Numbered from the stretch's first letter, positions 1 through 9,114 are shown. The stretch is DNA of 51,251 bases from Lachnospiraceae bacterium (GCA_019423745.1 JAHZAV010000019.1:3139-54389), one strand, 5' to 3'. Notes: a model not told the origin generated them from the letters alone. Numbers and translations: made by a program.

Positions 1-1693
1 TTGTAGCACTGGTTCCTATTCCGCTTCCTTTGATCTGTGAACGAAGTTCCTCATCCTCAATCAATTGACCGGCATTCTCCATTGCAAGTATCAATGAGCC
101 GGAGTTGTAACGCTTAGGCGGAGAAGTTTTTCCCTCCTTCACATCCAATGCTTCTACCGGAAGAATCATACCCTTCTTCAAGGATTTCACTGTCTCAAAG
201 AAATCCTCTCCCGGAGAATTCTCTTTGTTTTCTTCGCTTTCCCCATTTTCCAGATTTTCTTTTTTCTGTCCTGGGATTCCTGCCACTTCCAGATAACCTG
301 CCTCTGCAAGAACTTTAAAACTGGAGAAAAACTGTTCCCCCTTGATATCCGTCACAATTGCCACTTTCTGATATACTGCGGGAGGATAAAAAATACTTAG
401 AAATCTCCTTACTATAATATCATACACTGATTTTGCCGTATGCGCCACACTATTTAGCGCGCTCATCCCCTGGCCTGTCGGAATAATAGCATAATGATCC
501 GTAATCTGACTGTCATTGACATATCTGGTTTTAACCAACCCTTTATAGCTTTCGCGTTTTGCAATATCATTCAGCCAGGATACAGCCGGCGTATATTTCA
601 TCAACCCATTCAAATTTTTGCTGATTTCTTTTGCCACAGCTGTAGAAAGTACTCTTGCGTCAGTTCTTGGATAAGTAACCAGCTTTTTCTCATATAGTTC
701 CTGCACAATACGCAGAGTTTCATCTGGACTAATCTTAAACCTTTTAGAGCACTCATTTTGTAACTCTGCCAAATTAAAAAGCAACGGAGGATTTTTCTTT
801 TCCTTTTTCTTTTCAATCGAAAGGATTTGACAGGTCACAGGCGAAGGATCCTGCAAAAATTTCACCAGTTCTCTTGCTTTTTTTTCTTCCTTAAATCCAT
901 TTTCCTTATAAAGATCAAAAGATTCAAAATACCTGGACCCTTTGACTGCTCTCCATTCCCCTTCAAAAGTCTGCCCTCCTTCTTTTGCCCTAATGGTACT
1001 GACAATACGGTAAAAAGGCGTCTCTTGAAACTCACGGATTTCCCGCTCCCTTCTTACTACCATTCCAAGAACGCAAGTCATAACTCGCCCTACAGAAACA
1101 ACGGAATATTTTGTATTCAGATAACGTGATATACTATCCCCATATTTCAAAGTCAAAAGGCGGGAAAAATTAATCCCCATCAAATAATCTTCCTTGGCAC
1201 GAAGATAAGCGGAAGCAGACAAATCATCATATTCTGAAAGATCTTTTGCTTCACGAATTCCACGCAGAATTTCCTCCTCTGTCTGTGAATCTATCCACAC
1301 TCTCTTTCTGATTTTCCCTTTCACTTTTGCCATCTGTTCTACAAGACGATAAATATATTCTCCTTCCCGTCCCGAGTCTGTACAGACATAAATTACCTCT
1401 ACATCCTCCCGGTTGAGAAGCCCTGACACAATCCGGTACTGCTTCTGTGCTGAAGGAATGACCTCATAGAGGAACTCCTCCGGTAAAAACGGCAGAGTCG
1501 CAAGACTCCACCGCTTATATTTTTCATCATAAGCTTCCGGGTAGCTCATTGTAACCAAATGCCCTACACACCAGGTCACAACCGCTTCTGCCGATTCCAG
1601 GTATCCGTCATTCCTTCTTGTCTTAAGATGCAAAGCCTTGGCAAACTCCTGTGCCACACTTGGCTTTTCGGCAATGTATAATGCTTTTCCCAT
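1..1693 (-). CDS. topB: DNA topoisomerase III (TopB), C-terminus cut by window edge
   Basis: Type IA topoisomerase that relaxes and decatenates DNA through a tyrosine-linked single-strand break. The reading frame is open from the ATG at 1693 to the window edge (about 564 codons), so the C-terminal part is missing. The N-terminus MGKALYIAEKPSVAQEFAKA is the TOPRIM start, and the acidic TOPRIM motif CTDSGREGEYI follows near residue 105. The catalytic tyrosine lies in the motif LVTYPRTDARVLS. The later YNSGSLILAMENAG segment is typical of TopB rather than TopA. The start lies 17 bp downstream of the ppk stop, so the two are probably cotranscribed. Lachnospiraceae often carry several TopB copies, some on mobile elements; nothing here marks this one as mobile. 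Confidence 0.93.
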   Translation of the reverse strand, partial: MGKALYIAEKPSVAQEFAKALHLKTRRNDGYLESAEAVVTWCVGHLVTMSYPEAYDEKYKRWSLATLPFLPEEFLYEVIPSAQKQYRIVSGLLNREDVEVIYVCTDSGREGEYIYRLVEQMAKVKGKIRKRVWIDSQTEEEILRGIREAKDLSEYDDLSASAYLRAKEDYLMGINFSRLLTLKYGDSISRYLNTKYSVVSVGRVMTCVLGMVVRREREIREFQETPFYRIVSTIRAKEGGQTFEGEWRAVKGSRYFESFDLYKENGFKEEKKARELVKFLQDPSPVTCQILSIEKKKEKKNPPLLFNLAELQNECSKRFKISPDETLRIVQELYEKKLVTYPRTDARVLSTAVAKEISKNLNGLMKYTPAVSWLNDIAKRESYKGLVKTRYVNDSQITDHYAIIPTGQGMSALNSVAHTAKSVYDIIVRRFLSIFYPPAVYQKVAIVTDIKGEQFFSSFKVLAEAGYLEVAGIPGQKKENLENGESEENKENSPGEDFFETVKSLKKGMILPVEALDVKEGKTSPPKRYNSGSLILAMENAGQLIEDEELRSQIKGSGIGTSAT

Positions 1694-1710
1694 AAATGCT
1701 GTCTGTTCTC

Positions 1711-3837
1711 CTACTTCCTGAATATCTTGATAAACCGGTCACGAAGCCTTCTCTTTTGGGGTACTGCCTTTTTATTTCTTACTGCCACAACTGCAGACTT
1801 CATAAAGTACTCCTGTGAATTGACTCTGTTTTCTGTAATCGGTTTCTTTTTATAAGTTCCGTCTTTTTGCAGCACCCGTGCCTTCACATTATCTGCCAGC
1901 ATAATATCCAGATACTCGTTAACCTGACGCTTCACATCCGGATCCAGCACAGGAGCGGCAACTTCCACACGCTTTTCTGTATTCCTTGTCATCATATCTG
2001 CTGACCCGATATAGATTTTTTGATCTGTTCCGGTACCAAAGCTGAAAATTCTGGGATGCTCCAGATATCGTCCCACAATACTGGATATGCTGATATTCTC
2101 TGTATATCCTGTTATTCCTGGAAGTATACAGCAAATGCCCCGGACAATCAGCTCCACCCGTACCCCAGCCTGGGAAGCTTCCGCAGCCTTTGCTATAAAA
2201 TCCACATCTGTCAAAGAATTCATTTTCATAATAATCCGGCCTTTGGAACCTTTTCGTATTTCCTGATCCATCAACTGTAAAATCTTTGGTTTCAGTGATG
2301 TAGGCGATACAATCAGATGACGATAAATACCGTCAAGATTCCCAATAGACATGTTTTGGAAAAATAGTGCTGCATCTTCTCCTATCTCTCTGTTCGCTGT
2401 CATTAAGGAAAGATCGGTATACATAGCCGCTGTCTTTTCATTGTAATTACCTGTACCAATCTGGGTAATATACTGAATCTCATTGCGGCTTCGGTATGTA
2501 ATAAGGCAAATCTTTGAATGCACTTTATACCCTTCAAATCCATATATGACACGGCAGCCTGCTTCTTCGAGACGCTCAGACCAGTCAATATTATTTTGCT
2601 CATCAAATCGCGCCCTAAGCTCAATAAGAACTGTTACTTCCTTGCCATTCTCCGCTGCTGCACAAAGATATTCCACCAGCCTCGCTTTTTTTGCCAGTCG
2701 GTATATTGTAATCTTAATGGTCATAACAGACGGATCAAAAGCTGCTTCCTTGATCAGCTGCAAGAAAGGCTCCATACTCTCATATGGATAAAAGAGAAGT
2801 ACATCCTTTTTCCGGATCTGCTTCATGATACTGCCCTCTTCCAGCCTGCTGGAAGGCTGCGGAGAAAATGGCCGGTAAATCAATGAGCGTTTCATGGAAT
2901 CCGGCAAGTTTCCACTAATAGCAAACATATAGTCCAGCTTCATAGGCATTTTTGTACGGAAAATCTGTCTCTTAGTAATATTGAACTTTTCACAGAAATA
3001 TTTCTCTGTTTCCGGATTCAGCTTTTCTGCAATTTCCAGTCTTACTACTGCCATCTTTTTCCTTTTGTGCAAGGTCTGCTTCATCAGATATCTAAAATCA
3101 TCATTTACTTCCAAGGATTCATCATCTGGCGCGATATCTGCATTTCTTGTGACACATATGTAATTCTTTTCTGTCACTTCATATTGGACGAACACAAGAT
3201 TCAGATATTCCATAATTACTTTTTCCATGCGTATATAACGGATGTCGTGCCCGGGAAGATATAAAATATCAGAAATAAAATTAGGAACAGGAACAATTCC
3301 CAACATTGTTTTACTATTTTGTTTCAGCATGGCAGTTACATAAAGCTCTTTATTCAAAAGATGGGGAAATGGATGATTTGCATCAACAATCTGTGGGGAA
3401 AGAACCGGTAGTATCTGCTCTTTAAAATATTTCTTCACATACTTCTTTTCGCTTTGTTCCAGCTCCTTAAAATCCAGTCCGCACACTCCATAAGGATGAA
3501 GCTGCTTCTTTATTTCTGCGTAAGTTTTATCCCTCTCTTTATAGAGCGGTGCCACTGCTTCATAAATTTTTTCCAGCTGCTGTGAAGGCGTCATCCCAGA
3601 GCGGGAATCCACGGCCTTGGGATCCGTTGCCGCCATGTCAAAAAGACTTCCTACACGAATCATAAAAAACTCGTCCAGATTGCTTGTAAAAATTGCTACA
3701 AATTTCATTCGTTCCAGAAGAGGAACGGATGGATCCTGGGCTTCTTCCAGTACTCTTTGATTAAATTTCAGCCAGGATAATTCTCTATTTTGAGTATATT
3801 TTAAAATATCTTTTTTTATATTTTTCTTCTCCTCCAT
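1711..3837 (-). CDS. ppk1: Polyphosphate kinase 1
   Basis: Makes inorganic polyphosphate reversibly from ATP, with a phosphohistidine intermediate. The 708-aa length fits the Ppk1 family. The N-terminal domain starts with the typical RELSWLKFNQRVLEEA. The catalytic histidine is about residue 440 in GYKVHSKICLI, followed by GTGNYNEKTA. The second conserved histidine is in the EHPRIF motif. The ORF starts with ATG at 3837, preceded by a strong AAGGAGGAGGG ribosome binding site. A TATAAT hexamer about 40 bp upstream (3878-3883, minus) could be its -10, but I see no good -35. topB follows after 17 bp. The upstream neighbour is the Crp/Fnr regulator, on the same strand. Confidence 0.96.
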   Translation of the reverse strand: MEEKKNIKKDILKYTQNRELSWLKFNQRVLEEAQDPSVPLLERMKFVAIFTSNLDEFFMIRVGSLFDMAATDPKAVDSRSGMTPSQQLEKIYEAVAPLYKERDKTYAEIKKQLHPYGVCGLDFKELEQSEKKYVKKYFKEQILPVLSPQIVDANHPFPHLLNKELYVTAMLKQNSKTMLGIVPVPNFISDILYLPGHDIRYIRMEKVIMEYLNLVFVQYEVTEKNYICVTRNADIAPDDESLEVNDDFRYLMKQTLHKRKKMAVVRLEIAEKLNPETEKYFCEKFNITKRQIFRTKMPMKLDYMFAISGNLPDSMKRSLIYRPFSPQPSSRLEEGSIMKQIRKKDVLLFYPYESMEPFLQLIKEAAFDPSVMTIKITIYRLAKKARLVEYLCAAAENGKEVTVLIELRARFDEQNNIDWSERLEEAGCRVIYGFEGYKVHSKICLITYRSRNEIQYITQIGTGNYNEKTAAMYTDLSLMTANREIGEDAALFFQNMSIGNLDGIYRHLIVSPTSLKPKILQLMDQEIRKGSKGRIIMKMNSLTDVDFIAKAAEASQAGVRVELIVRGICCILPGITGYTENISISSIVGRYLEHPRIFSFGTGTDQKIYIGSADMMTRNTEKRVEVAAPVLDPDVKRQVNEYLDIMLADNVKARVLQKDGTYKKKPITENRVNSQEYFMKSAVVAVRNKKAVPQKRRLRDRFIKIFRK

Positions 3838-3912
3838 AGTCTCCCTCCTCCTTACAGGCGTCTACCTCTTAGTTAAGATTATACATGTAAAATAAAAATA
3901 TATCCAGAACAT

Positions 3913-4602
3913 TTAGTCCTCTGCAGGTATTCGTTCTTTTTTCCCTTTTAGACAGAACCTTCTTTTAGAAAAGCTTAAAATTCCTTCCTGCTGCATTTTT
4001 CCAAGCTCTCTGCACATGGCGCTTCTGTCTACAGATAGGAAATCTGCCATTTCCTGCCTTTTAAAAGGAATCTGAAATTCATTTTTACCTGCCTCCTGTG
4101 CCTGAGCCGACAAATAACTCATCAGTTTTTCCCGCGTTGTTCTCGCACTTAAAACCTCTGCTTTCCGTGACATATAATATGTTTTATCTGCCAAAATTCC
4201 CACTAAATTTCTAAGAAGCACTGCTCTTGCATCTTCCGGTATTTTTCCACTCTGAAACACAGCTTCCAGATTCATAAACAAAACCTGTGTTTTCTCCAGA
4301 GATTTTATATTGATATTCAGCCTTTTCTCCTGCCTGCAGGCATATACCTCTCCAAATATCTCTCCCCTCCTTACTACTGCAAGAATACTCCGATTTCCCC
4401 AGAAATCTTCCCGTTCTAAAGACAAACTCCCTTCCAGCAAAAATCCGGCTGTCTTCAAAGCAGTTTCCTGTGCAAAAAGCAACTGTCCTTTTTCAAATTC
4501 CATTTTTCTTGCATCAAGACACAGAAGGAGTTCTTTCATTTTCTCTTCATCTATTTCTTGAAATAATGGTGATTCCAGCAACATTTTTATAACATCATCC
4601 AT
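3913..4602 (-). CDS. Crp/Fnr family transcriptional regulator
   Basis: A 229-aa regulator with an N-terminal cyclic-nucleotide-binding-like beta-roll (about residues 10-130) and a C-terminal winged helix. The recognition helix region reads KRQEMADFLSVDRSAMCREL, the usual Crp HTH pattern. I chose the ATG at 4602 (MDDVIKMLL), preceded by AGAGGAAAT. A longer form from 4641 would begin inside a good promoter, so it is unlikely. The gene is divergent from a 4Fe-4S protein gene only 151 bp away. In Clostridia this pairing resembles HcpR-type regulators that respond to nitrosative or redox stress. No clustered cysteines for an Fnr-type iron-sulfur sensor are evident, so any ligand (haem, NO or none) is inference. 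Confidence 0.85.
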   Translation of the reverse strand: MDDVIKMLLESPLFQEIDEEKMKELLLCLDARKMEFEKGQLLFAQETALKTAGFLLEGSLSLEREDFWGNRSILAVVRRGEIFGEVYACRQEKRLNINIKSLEKTQVLFMNLEAVFQSGKIPEDARAVLLRNLVGILADKTYYMSRKAEVLSARTTREKLMSYLSAQAQEAGKNEFQIPFKRQEMADFLSVDRSAMCRELGKMQQEGILSFSKRRFCLKGKKERIPAED

Positions 4603-4650
4603 ATTTCCTCTTTTCCGTTGCAAAAGCAACTGATTCCTCATACTTATTAT

Positions 4651-4679
4651 ACTATACTAGGTTCAGCGGAAATGTACAA
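4651..4679 (-). promoter_or_regulatory. Sigma-A-type promoter of the Crp/Fnr gene
   Basis: Reading the minus strand: TTGTAC, 17 bp, TATAGT. It sits about 50 bp before the chosen ATG at 4602 and overlaps the longer possible N-terminus, which argues for the shorter start. The divergent ferredoxin-like gene has only a poor -35 in the same gap (TATAAC at 4684-4689 as -10), as expected of an activator-dependent promoter. Confidence 0.55.
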
Positions 4680-4753
4680 GGATTATAACATAACCGGCAC
4701 ACTTAATGCCTTTTATATCAACGCCGCTCAATACGAAAATAAGGAGAACGATT

Positions 4754-5410
4754 ATGATACGTAAGATCATTCAGATTAATGAAGAAAAATGCGATGGATG
4801 TGGACTTTGCGCTGATGCATGTCACGAAGGTGCTATTGAAATCGTAAACGGTAAGGCAAAGCTGATGCGTGATGATTATTGTGACGGTTTGGGAGACTGC
4901 CTTCCTTCCTGCCCTCAAAACGCCATCTCTTTTATCGAACGGGAAGCAGCCGCTTATGATGAAGCAGCGGTAAAACGCCACCTGGCCAGTCAGAAGAACT
5001 CATCTTACAAACAGACTTCTGCGCCAGATACTACAGCTCCTATGGCTTCTCAGCTTAGCCAGTGGCCAGTTCAAATAAAACTGGCACCTGTCAATGCCCC
5101 TTATTTTGATGGGGCGCGGCTTCTGATTGCCGCTGACTGCACTGCATATGCTTATGGAAATTTCCATCAGGACTTCATTCGTGGAAAAGTCACGTTAATT
5201 GGCTGTCCAAAACTGGATGCTGTCGATTACACAGACAAACTTACCGCCATCATCCAAAATAATAACATAAAAGACGTCACCATCGTCCGCATGGAAGTAC
5301 CCTGCTGCGGCGGAATCGAGCACGCTGTCAGTGAAGCACTGAAAAACAGCGGGAAATGGATTCCCTGGCAGGTTGTCACCATCTCCATCGAAGGGGACAT
5401 TCTGGAATAA
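4754..5410 (+). CDS. 4Fe-4S ferredoxin-type protein with C-terminal extension
   Basis: A 218-aa protein with an N-terminal two-cluster ferredoxin region. The first cysteine set is CDGCGLCADAC. The second is CDGLGDCLPSC, with a longer gap between its first two cysteines. The C-terminal domain (about residues 105-215) holds further cysteines in ADCTAYAY, IGCPKLD and VPCCGGIEH, which may bind another metal centre or serve redox chemistry. The start at 4754 is set by AAGGAGAACGATT directly upstream. Related proteins in Clostridia are often next to hcp (hybrid-cluster protein) and a Crp/Fnr regulator. Here the regulator is divergent but no hcp lies nearby. Role in redox or nitrosative stress is inferred from context only. 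Confidence 0.85.
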   Translation: MIRKIIQINEEKCDGCGLCADACHEGAIEIVNGKAKLMRDDYCDGLGDCLPSCPQNAISFIEREAAAYDEAAVKRHLASQKNSSYKQTSAPDTTAPMASQLSQWPVQIKLAPVNAPYFDGARLLIAADCTAYAYGNFHQDFIRGKVTLIGCPKLDAVDYTDKLTAIIQNNNIKDVTIVRMEVPCCGGIEHAVSEALKNSGKWIPWQVVTISIEGDILE

Positions 5411-5458
5411 TCAACAAAAAAACACAGGGTATCTGACATTTTTACCCACCGTAAACTG

Positions 5459-5503
5459 CAATTTGGGACGTAACACTTTTAAAAAGTGTTACGTCCCAAA
5501 TTG
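5459..5503. terminator. 45-nt perfect palindrome, bidirectional terminator
   Basis: Two 22-nt arms around one central base (5481) are exact reverse complements: 5459-5480 reads CAATTTGGGACGTAACAC then TTTT, mirrored by 5482-5503. It lies between the convergent ferredoxin-like gene and asd, so it can end transcription on both strands. The perfect length is more than a terminator needs, and it could belong to a dispersed palindromic repeat family. No second copy occurs in this window. Confidence 0.7.
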
Positions 5504-5504
5504 A

Positions 5505-6590
5505 CTATTTTGCCTTGATAAATCCTTTTGCAGTCAATGTTTCCGCACACAGCACCGCACCTCCGGCTGCACCGCGTACTGTATTATGAGAGAGGCCAAT
5601 AAATTTGTAATCGTAAATCGAATCTTCACGAAGACGTCCGATAGATACGCCCATTCCTTTTTCATAATCCACATCAAGACTTACCTGTGGACGGTTGTCT
5701 TCCTCTAAATATTGGATAAACTGCTTCGGTGCACTTGGAAGCTCCGCCTCCTGTGGAAATCCTCGGAAGTTTACTAATTTTTCGATTAACTCCTCTTTTG
5801 AAGGTTTTTTCTCAAAATTAATGAATACTGCTGCAGTATGTCCATTCAAAACAGGCACTCTCACACACTGACAGGTGATCTTGGGAGCGTCTGCCATTAC
5901 AATCTCGCCATTTTCTACCCGACCAAGAACACGCAAAGGCTCTTTCTCACTTTTTTCTTCTTCTCCGCCAATATAAGGAATGATATTGCCTTCCATCTCC
6001 GGCCAGTCTTTAAAAGTCTTTCCAGCACCGGAAATTGCCTGATACGTAGTAACAACAAGTTCTTTCGGTCCGAATTCTTTCCAGGCTGCAAGGCATGGTG
6101 CATAACTTTGAATGGAACAATTTGGTTTTACAGCAATAAATCCTCTTGCAGTTCCCAACCGTTTTTTCTGTGCTTCGATTACTTCAAAATGCTCTGTGTT
6201 AATTTCCGGCACTACCATCGGTACGTCCGGTGTCCAGCGATGTGCACTGTTATTGGATACAACGGGTGTCTCTGTCTTTGCATATTTCTCTTCAATCGCC
6301 TTGATTTCTTCCTTCGTCATATCAACAGCACTGAAAACAAAATCAACTGTTTCTGCAACCTTTTCAACTTCGTTAACATTAAGTACGACCAGTTTTTTTA
6401 CTGCCTCCGGCATAGGAGTATCCATTTTCCATCTGCCGCCCACAGCCTCTTCATAGGTTTTCCCTGCAGAGCGCGGACTTGCCGCTACAGTTACTACTTC
6501 AAACCAAGGATGATTCTCCAGCAGAGAAATAAAACGCTGTCCTACCATACCTGTTGCTCCTAAAATGCCTACTTTTAACTTCTGTTCCAT
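5505..6590 (-). CDS. asd: Aspartate-semialdehyde dehydrogenase
   Basis: NADP-dependent enzyme that reduces aspartyl phosphate to aspartate semialdehyde, feeding lysine/diaminopimelate, threonine and methionine synthesis. The 361-aa length fits the archaeal/fungal-like branch of the family. The Rossmann motif GILGATGMVGQRF begins at residue 9. The catalytic cysteine is about residue 158 in VKPNCSIQSY, and the acid-base histidine is in RVPVLNGHTAAVF. The ATG at 6590 follows AAAGGAGAGAAAG. It sits 37 bp downstream of argH on the same strand, so the two may be cotranscribed, both serving amino acid synthesis. It ends at the shared palindromic terminator. Confidence 0.96.
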   Translation of the reverse strand: MEQKLKVGILGATGMVGQRFISLLENHPWFEVVTVAASPRSAGKTYEEAVGGRWKMDTPMPEAVKKLVVLNVNEVEKVAETVDFVFSAVDMTKEEIKAIEEKYAKTETPVVSNNSAHRWTPDVPMVVPEINTEHFEVIEAQKKRLGTARGFIAVKPNCSIQSYAPCLAAWKEFGPKELVVTTYQAISGAGKTFKDWPEMEGNIIPYIGGEEEKSEKEPLRVLGRVENGEIVMADAPKITCQCVRVPVLNGHTAAVFINFEKKPSKEELIEKLVNFRGFPQEAELPSAPKQFIQYLEEDNRPQVSLDVDYEKGMGVSIGRLREDSIYDYKFIGLSHNTVRGAAGGAVLCAETLTAKGFIKAK

Positions 6591-6627
6591 TTTCTTTCTC
6601 TCCTTTTCCTTTTATTTCTCTGTCTGG

Positions 6628-8022
6628 TTAGATATGGTCATCCCCATAGCTTTCCAGATAGCTTTTGTATTTTCCGATCACATCCCTCATGGCTGTTTTT
6701 CCTGGTGCTCCTACAGTTACTCTCTTGTTGACACAAGTCTCCATGCTGATTGCATCGTAAATATCCTCTTCAAAAACCGGAGATATTTCCTTATATTCTT
6801 CCAGTGACAAATCATCAAGTGCAACTCCTTTATCAATGCAGTAAAGAACCAGCTGGCCCACAATACCATGTGCATCCCGGAATGGAACTCCTTTTCCTAC
6901 CAGATAGTCTGCAGCATCTGTCGCATTGGTAAAACCATGTTTTGCACTTTCCGCCATCCTTTTTCCATTAAATTTCATAGTTCTTAACATATCTGTAAAA
7001 AGAGACAAGCATCCTTTAGCCGTATCAATGGCATCAAATACAAGCTCTTTATCTTCCTGCATATCCTTATTATAAGCAAGCGGTATCCCCTTCATAGTAG
7101 TAAGAAGTGACATTAAAGCGCCATAGACTCTTCCTGTCTTTCCTCTTACCAACTCAGCAATATCCGGATTTTTTTTCTGCGGCATAATACTGCTTCCTGT
7201 ACTATATGCATCATCAATATCCACAAACTGGTATTCATTGGTATTCCAGATAATGACTTCTTCTGAAAAACGGCTTAAATGCATCATAACAATCGATAAA
7301 GCGGACAAAAACTCAATCAAATAATCTCTGTCTGAAACTCCGTCCATGCTGTTAAGTGTCGGTCCTCCAAAGCCCAAAAGGCGTGCCGTAAATTCCCGAT
7401 CAAGTGGATAAGTCGTTCCTGCTAAAGCACCGGAACCAAGCGGACATGTATCCATTCTGCGGAAAATATCGTCCATACGCTCATGGTCTCTCTTAAACAT
7501 CTCGAAATAAGCTCCCATGTGATGAGCCAATGTAATAGGCTGTGCTTTCTGGAGATGTGTAAAACCAGGCATAATAGTTTCTGTATTTTCTTCCATGATA
7601 GAAAGAAGGGTTCGCAGCATATCCTTAATCAGGATGTTCATCTGTCTTACCTCATCCCGCGTATAAAGCTTCATATCAACTGCCACCTGGTCATTCCTAC
7701 TGCGCCCGGTATGAAGCTTTTTGCCTGCCTCACCAATGCGCTTTGTCAGCTCCGCCTCCACAAAGCTGTGAATATCTTCATATTCATCCGTAATTTCCAG
7801 CTTCCCTTTTTCTACATCTGCCCGGATTCCCTGAAGTCCCGCAATAATATCTTCCTTTTCCACATCACTAAGAATCCCCTGCCGTGCCAGCATAATCACA
7901 TGTGCAATGCTTCCTTCAATATCCTGAGCATACAGCTTTTTATCGAAAGAGATAGAAGCATTGAAATTATATACTAATTGATCTGTTTCTTTTGTAAATC
8001 GACCGCCCCATAACTGCGCCAT
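6628..8022 (-). CDS. argH: Argininosuccinate lyase
   Basis: Last step of arginine synthesis: argininosuccinate to arginine plus fumarate. The 464-aa protein has the fumarase/aspartase superfamily signature GSSIMPQKKNPD near residue 280, HTGRSRNDQVA near residue 110 and GFTHLQKAQP near residue 157. I chose the ATG at 8022 (MAQLWGGRF), which is the usual ArgH N-terminus and follows AAGGGG at good spacing. The frame is open 16 codons further upstream but without support. No argG is in the window. asd follows after 37 bp. Confidence 0.96.
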   Translation of the reverse strand: MAQLWGGRFTKETDQLVYNFNASISFDKKLYAQDIEGSIAHVIMLARQGILSDVEKEDIIAGLQGIRADVEKGKLEITDEYEDIHSFVEAELTKRIGEAGKKLHTGRSRNDQVAVDMKLYTRDEVRQMNILIKDMLRTLLSIMEENTETIMPGFTHLQKAQPITLAHHMGAYFEMFKRDHERMDDIFRRMDTCPLGSGALAGTTYPLDREFTARLLGFGGPTLNSMDGVSDRDYLIEFLSALSIVMMHLSRFSEEVIIWNTNEYQFVDIDDAYSTGSSIMPQKKNPDIAELVRGKTGRVYGALMSLLTTMKGIPLAYNKDMQEDKELVFDAIDTAKGCLSLFTDMLRTMKFNGKRMAESAKHGFTNATDAADYLVGKGVPFRDAHGIVGQLVLYCIDKGVALDDLSLEEYKEISPVFEEDIYDAISMETCVNKRVTVGAPGKTAMRDVIGKYKSYLESYGDDHI

Positions 8023-8145
8023 AAATGGAATCCCCTTTCTTTTGTATCTTCTTAAATCCTTTCCCACCAAAGGGAAAAGCCTTGTGTCAAGAAATCCTTC
8101 TGACTATAGTTCGTTATTCTAACACATTTCCCGTCAAAAACCCAG

Positions 8146-8775
8146 CTATTTTTCACAATTCCTTCTTTTCTGAGCCTCTGCCAGAGAAAACTCACAACCG
8201 CAATAATCCTGCCGATAAAGATGAAATTCCTTTGAAAGTTCTATCGATCTCTTATATCCATTCTTCTTCTTAAAATCAGACTGCAGATACATAACACCGA
8301 ACTCTTCTTCTAACTTTTTACCAATTTCGTTAAGCCGGACTGCATTTTTCAAGGGACTGATTGTTAATGTTGTTGTAAAATAATCAAATCCGCCCTTTTT
8401 AGCAATCTGCGCCGACTCCCTAAGACGGAGTTCATAACATTTCATACAACGCTCTCCGCCCTCCTTTAGATGCTCAAGTCCTTTGGCCATTTCATAGAAC
8501 TTCTCCTTATCGTAATGTCCTGCTATAAAAGATACTGGATTTTTTACTTTCATCTCTCCAATCAACGTCTGCTGTTCCAAAATCCTTTTTGTGTATTCGC
8601 TCTCCGGAAATATATTTGGATTATAATAAAACACTGTAATTTCAAAATACTCGCTTAAATATTCCAATACGTAGCTGCTGCAGGGAGCACAGCAGCTGTG
8701 AAGCAAAAGCCTGGGTACTTCTCCGCTTTTTTCCAACCTTGCAAGCAGTGCATCCAGTTCTCTTTGGTAATTCAT
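8146..8775 (-). CDS. queH: Epoxyqueuosine reductase QueH
   Basis: Reduces epoxyqueuosine to queuosine in tRNA; it is the non-cobalamin alternative to QueG. The 209-aa protein (former DUF208) has the diagnostic paired cysteines HSCCAPCSSYVL near residue 28, GERCMKCYELRLRE near residue 108 and DYCGCEFS near residue 192, which in this family bind an iron-sulfur cluster and an adjacent metal. The start is the ATG at 8775, preceded by AAAGAGGAGAAG. It has its own promoter and is divergent from the broken ABC importer. Confidence 0.93.
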   Translation of the reverse strand: MNYQRELDALLARLEKSGEVPRLLLHSCCAPCSSYVLEYLSEYFEITVFYYNPNIFPESEYTKRILEQQTLIGEMKVKNPVSFIAGHYDKEKFYEMAKGLEHLKEGGERCMKCYELRLRESAQIAKKGGFDYFTTTLTISPLKNAVRLNEIGKKLEEEFGVMYLQSDFKKKNGYKRSIELSKEFHLYRQDYCGCEFSLAEAQKRRNCEK

Positions 8776-8824
8776 AGAACTTCTCCTCTTTTCTTGCTTT
8801 GTGTCCTAATAGAATCTGATACTT

Positions 8825-8853
8825 AGTATATGGTATTTTACCTATTGTTGCAA
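8825..8853 (-). promoter_or_regulatory. queH promoter
   Basis: On the minus strand: TTGCAA, 17 bp, TATACT, about 50 bp upstream of the queH ATG. The remaining gap to the divergent ABC gene is short (about 70 bp), so the two promoters probably abut. A TATACT on the plus strand (8886-8891) is a possible -10 for the ABC operon, but its -35 is poor. Confidence 0.6.
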
Positions 8854-8922
8854 GCACCGTTTGGCGCAGGATGCATAAACTAATATATACTTACAGCAAC
8901 GCTGACACGCGGAGGATTTCTC

Positions 8923-9062
8923 ATGGAAGAAATTTTGGAACTAAAACATATCTATTATTCTTATCACACAATGGATGGAGAAACACCGGCTCTTACTGAT
9001 ATTTCTTTCCGTATGAGGGAAGGAGAATTTGTGGCTGTTGTTGGTCCCTCTGGATGCGGCAA
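8923..9062 (+). pseudogene. ABC importer ATPase (SsuB/TauB type), 5' fragment cut in Walker A
   Basis: The frame starts at an ATG preceded by GGAGGATTTCTC and encodes the first 46 residues of an ABC ATPase: A-loop region YYSYHTMDGETPALTDIS, then GEFVAVVGPSGCG. At codon 47 the family needs the Walker A lysine, but here the frame runs into foreign sequence (NAMGRL...) and on into the antisense of the element's first gene. The missing part resumes at 21433 with KSTLLSLIAGLLEP. The reading frames match exactly on both sides. The fragment lacks any catalytic residues, so it is inactive while the element is in place. Confidence 0.93.
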
Positions 9063-9084
9063 TGCGATGGGTAGGTTGAGGAAA
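9040..9084. other. attL of element 1
   Basis: Left chromosome-element junction. Chromosomal Walker A sequence GGATGCGGC is followed by the proposed 2-bp crossover AA (9061-9062). The element half-site then has CGATGG at 9065-9070 and GGAAA at 9080-9084. These blocks mirror CCATCG and TTTCC in attR at the same distances from the AA. The choice of AA is inferred from that symmetry. Confidence 0.8.
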
Positions 9085-9085
9085 C

Positions 9086-9114
9086 AAAAAAAGACCGCTT
9101 ATGCAGTCTTTTTT
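9086..9114 (-). terminator. Terminator inside the end of element 1
   Basis: On the minus strand a GACTGC/GCGGTC stem (one G-T pair) with a 4-base loop is flanked by A and T runs. The stop codon of the anchored protein gene lies in the loop. It ends about 24 bp from the attL crossover and would keep element transcripts out of the chromosome, and blocks little else. Confidence 0.75.

Noticed and set aside
8776..8922. Riboswitch upstream of the ABC importer
   Set aside because: The gap between the divergent starts is about 150 bp, mostly used by the queH promoter, and I could not find a conserved riboswitch core such as TPP or SAM.
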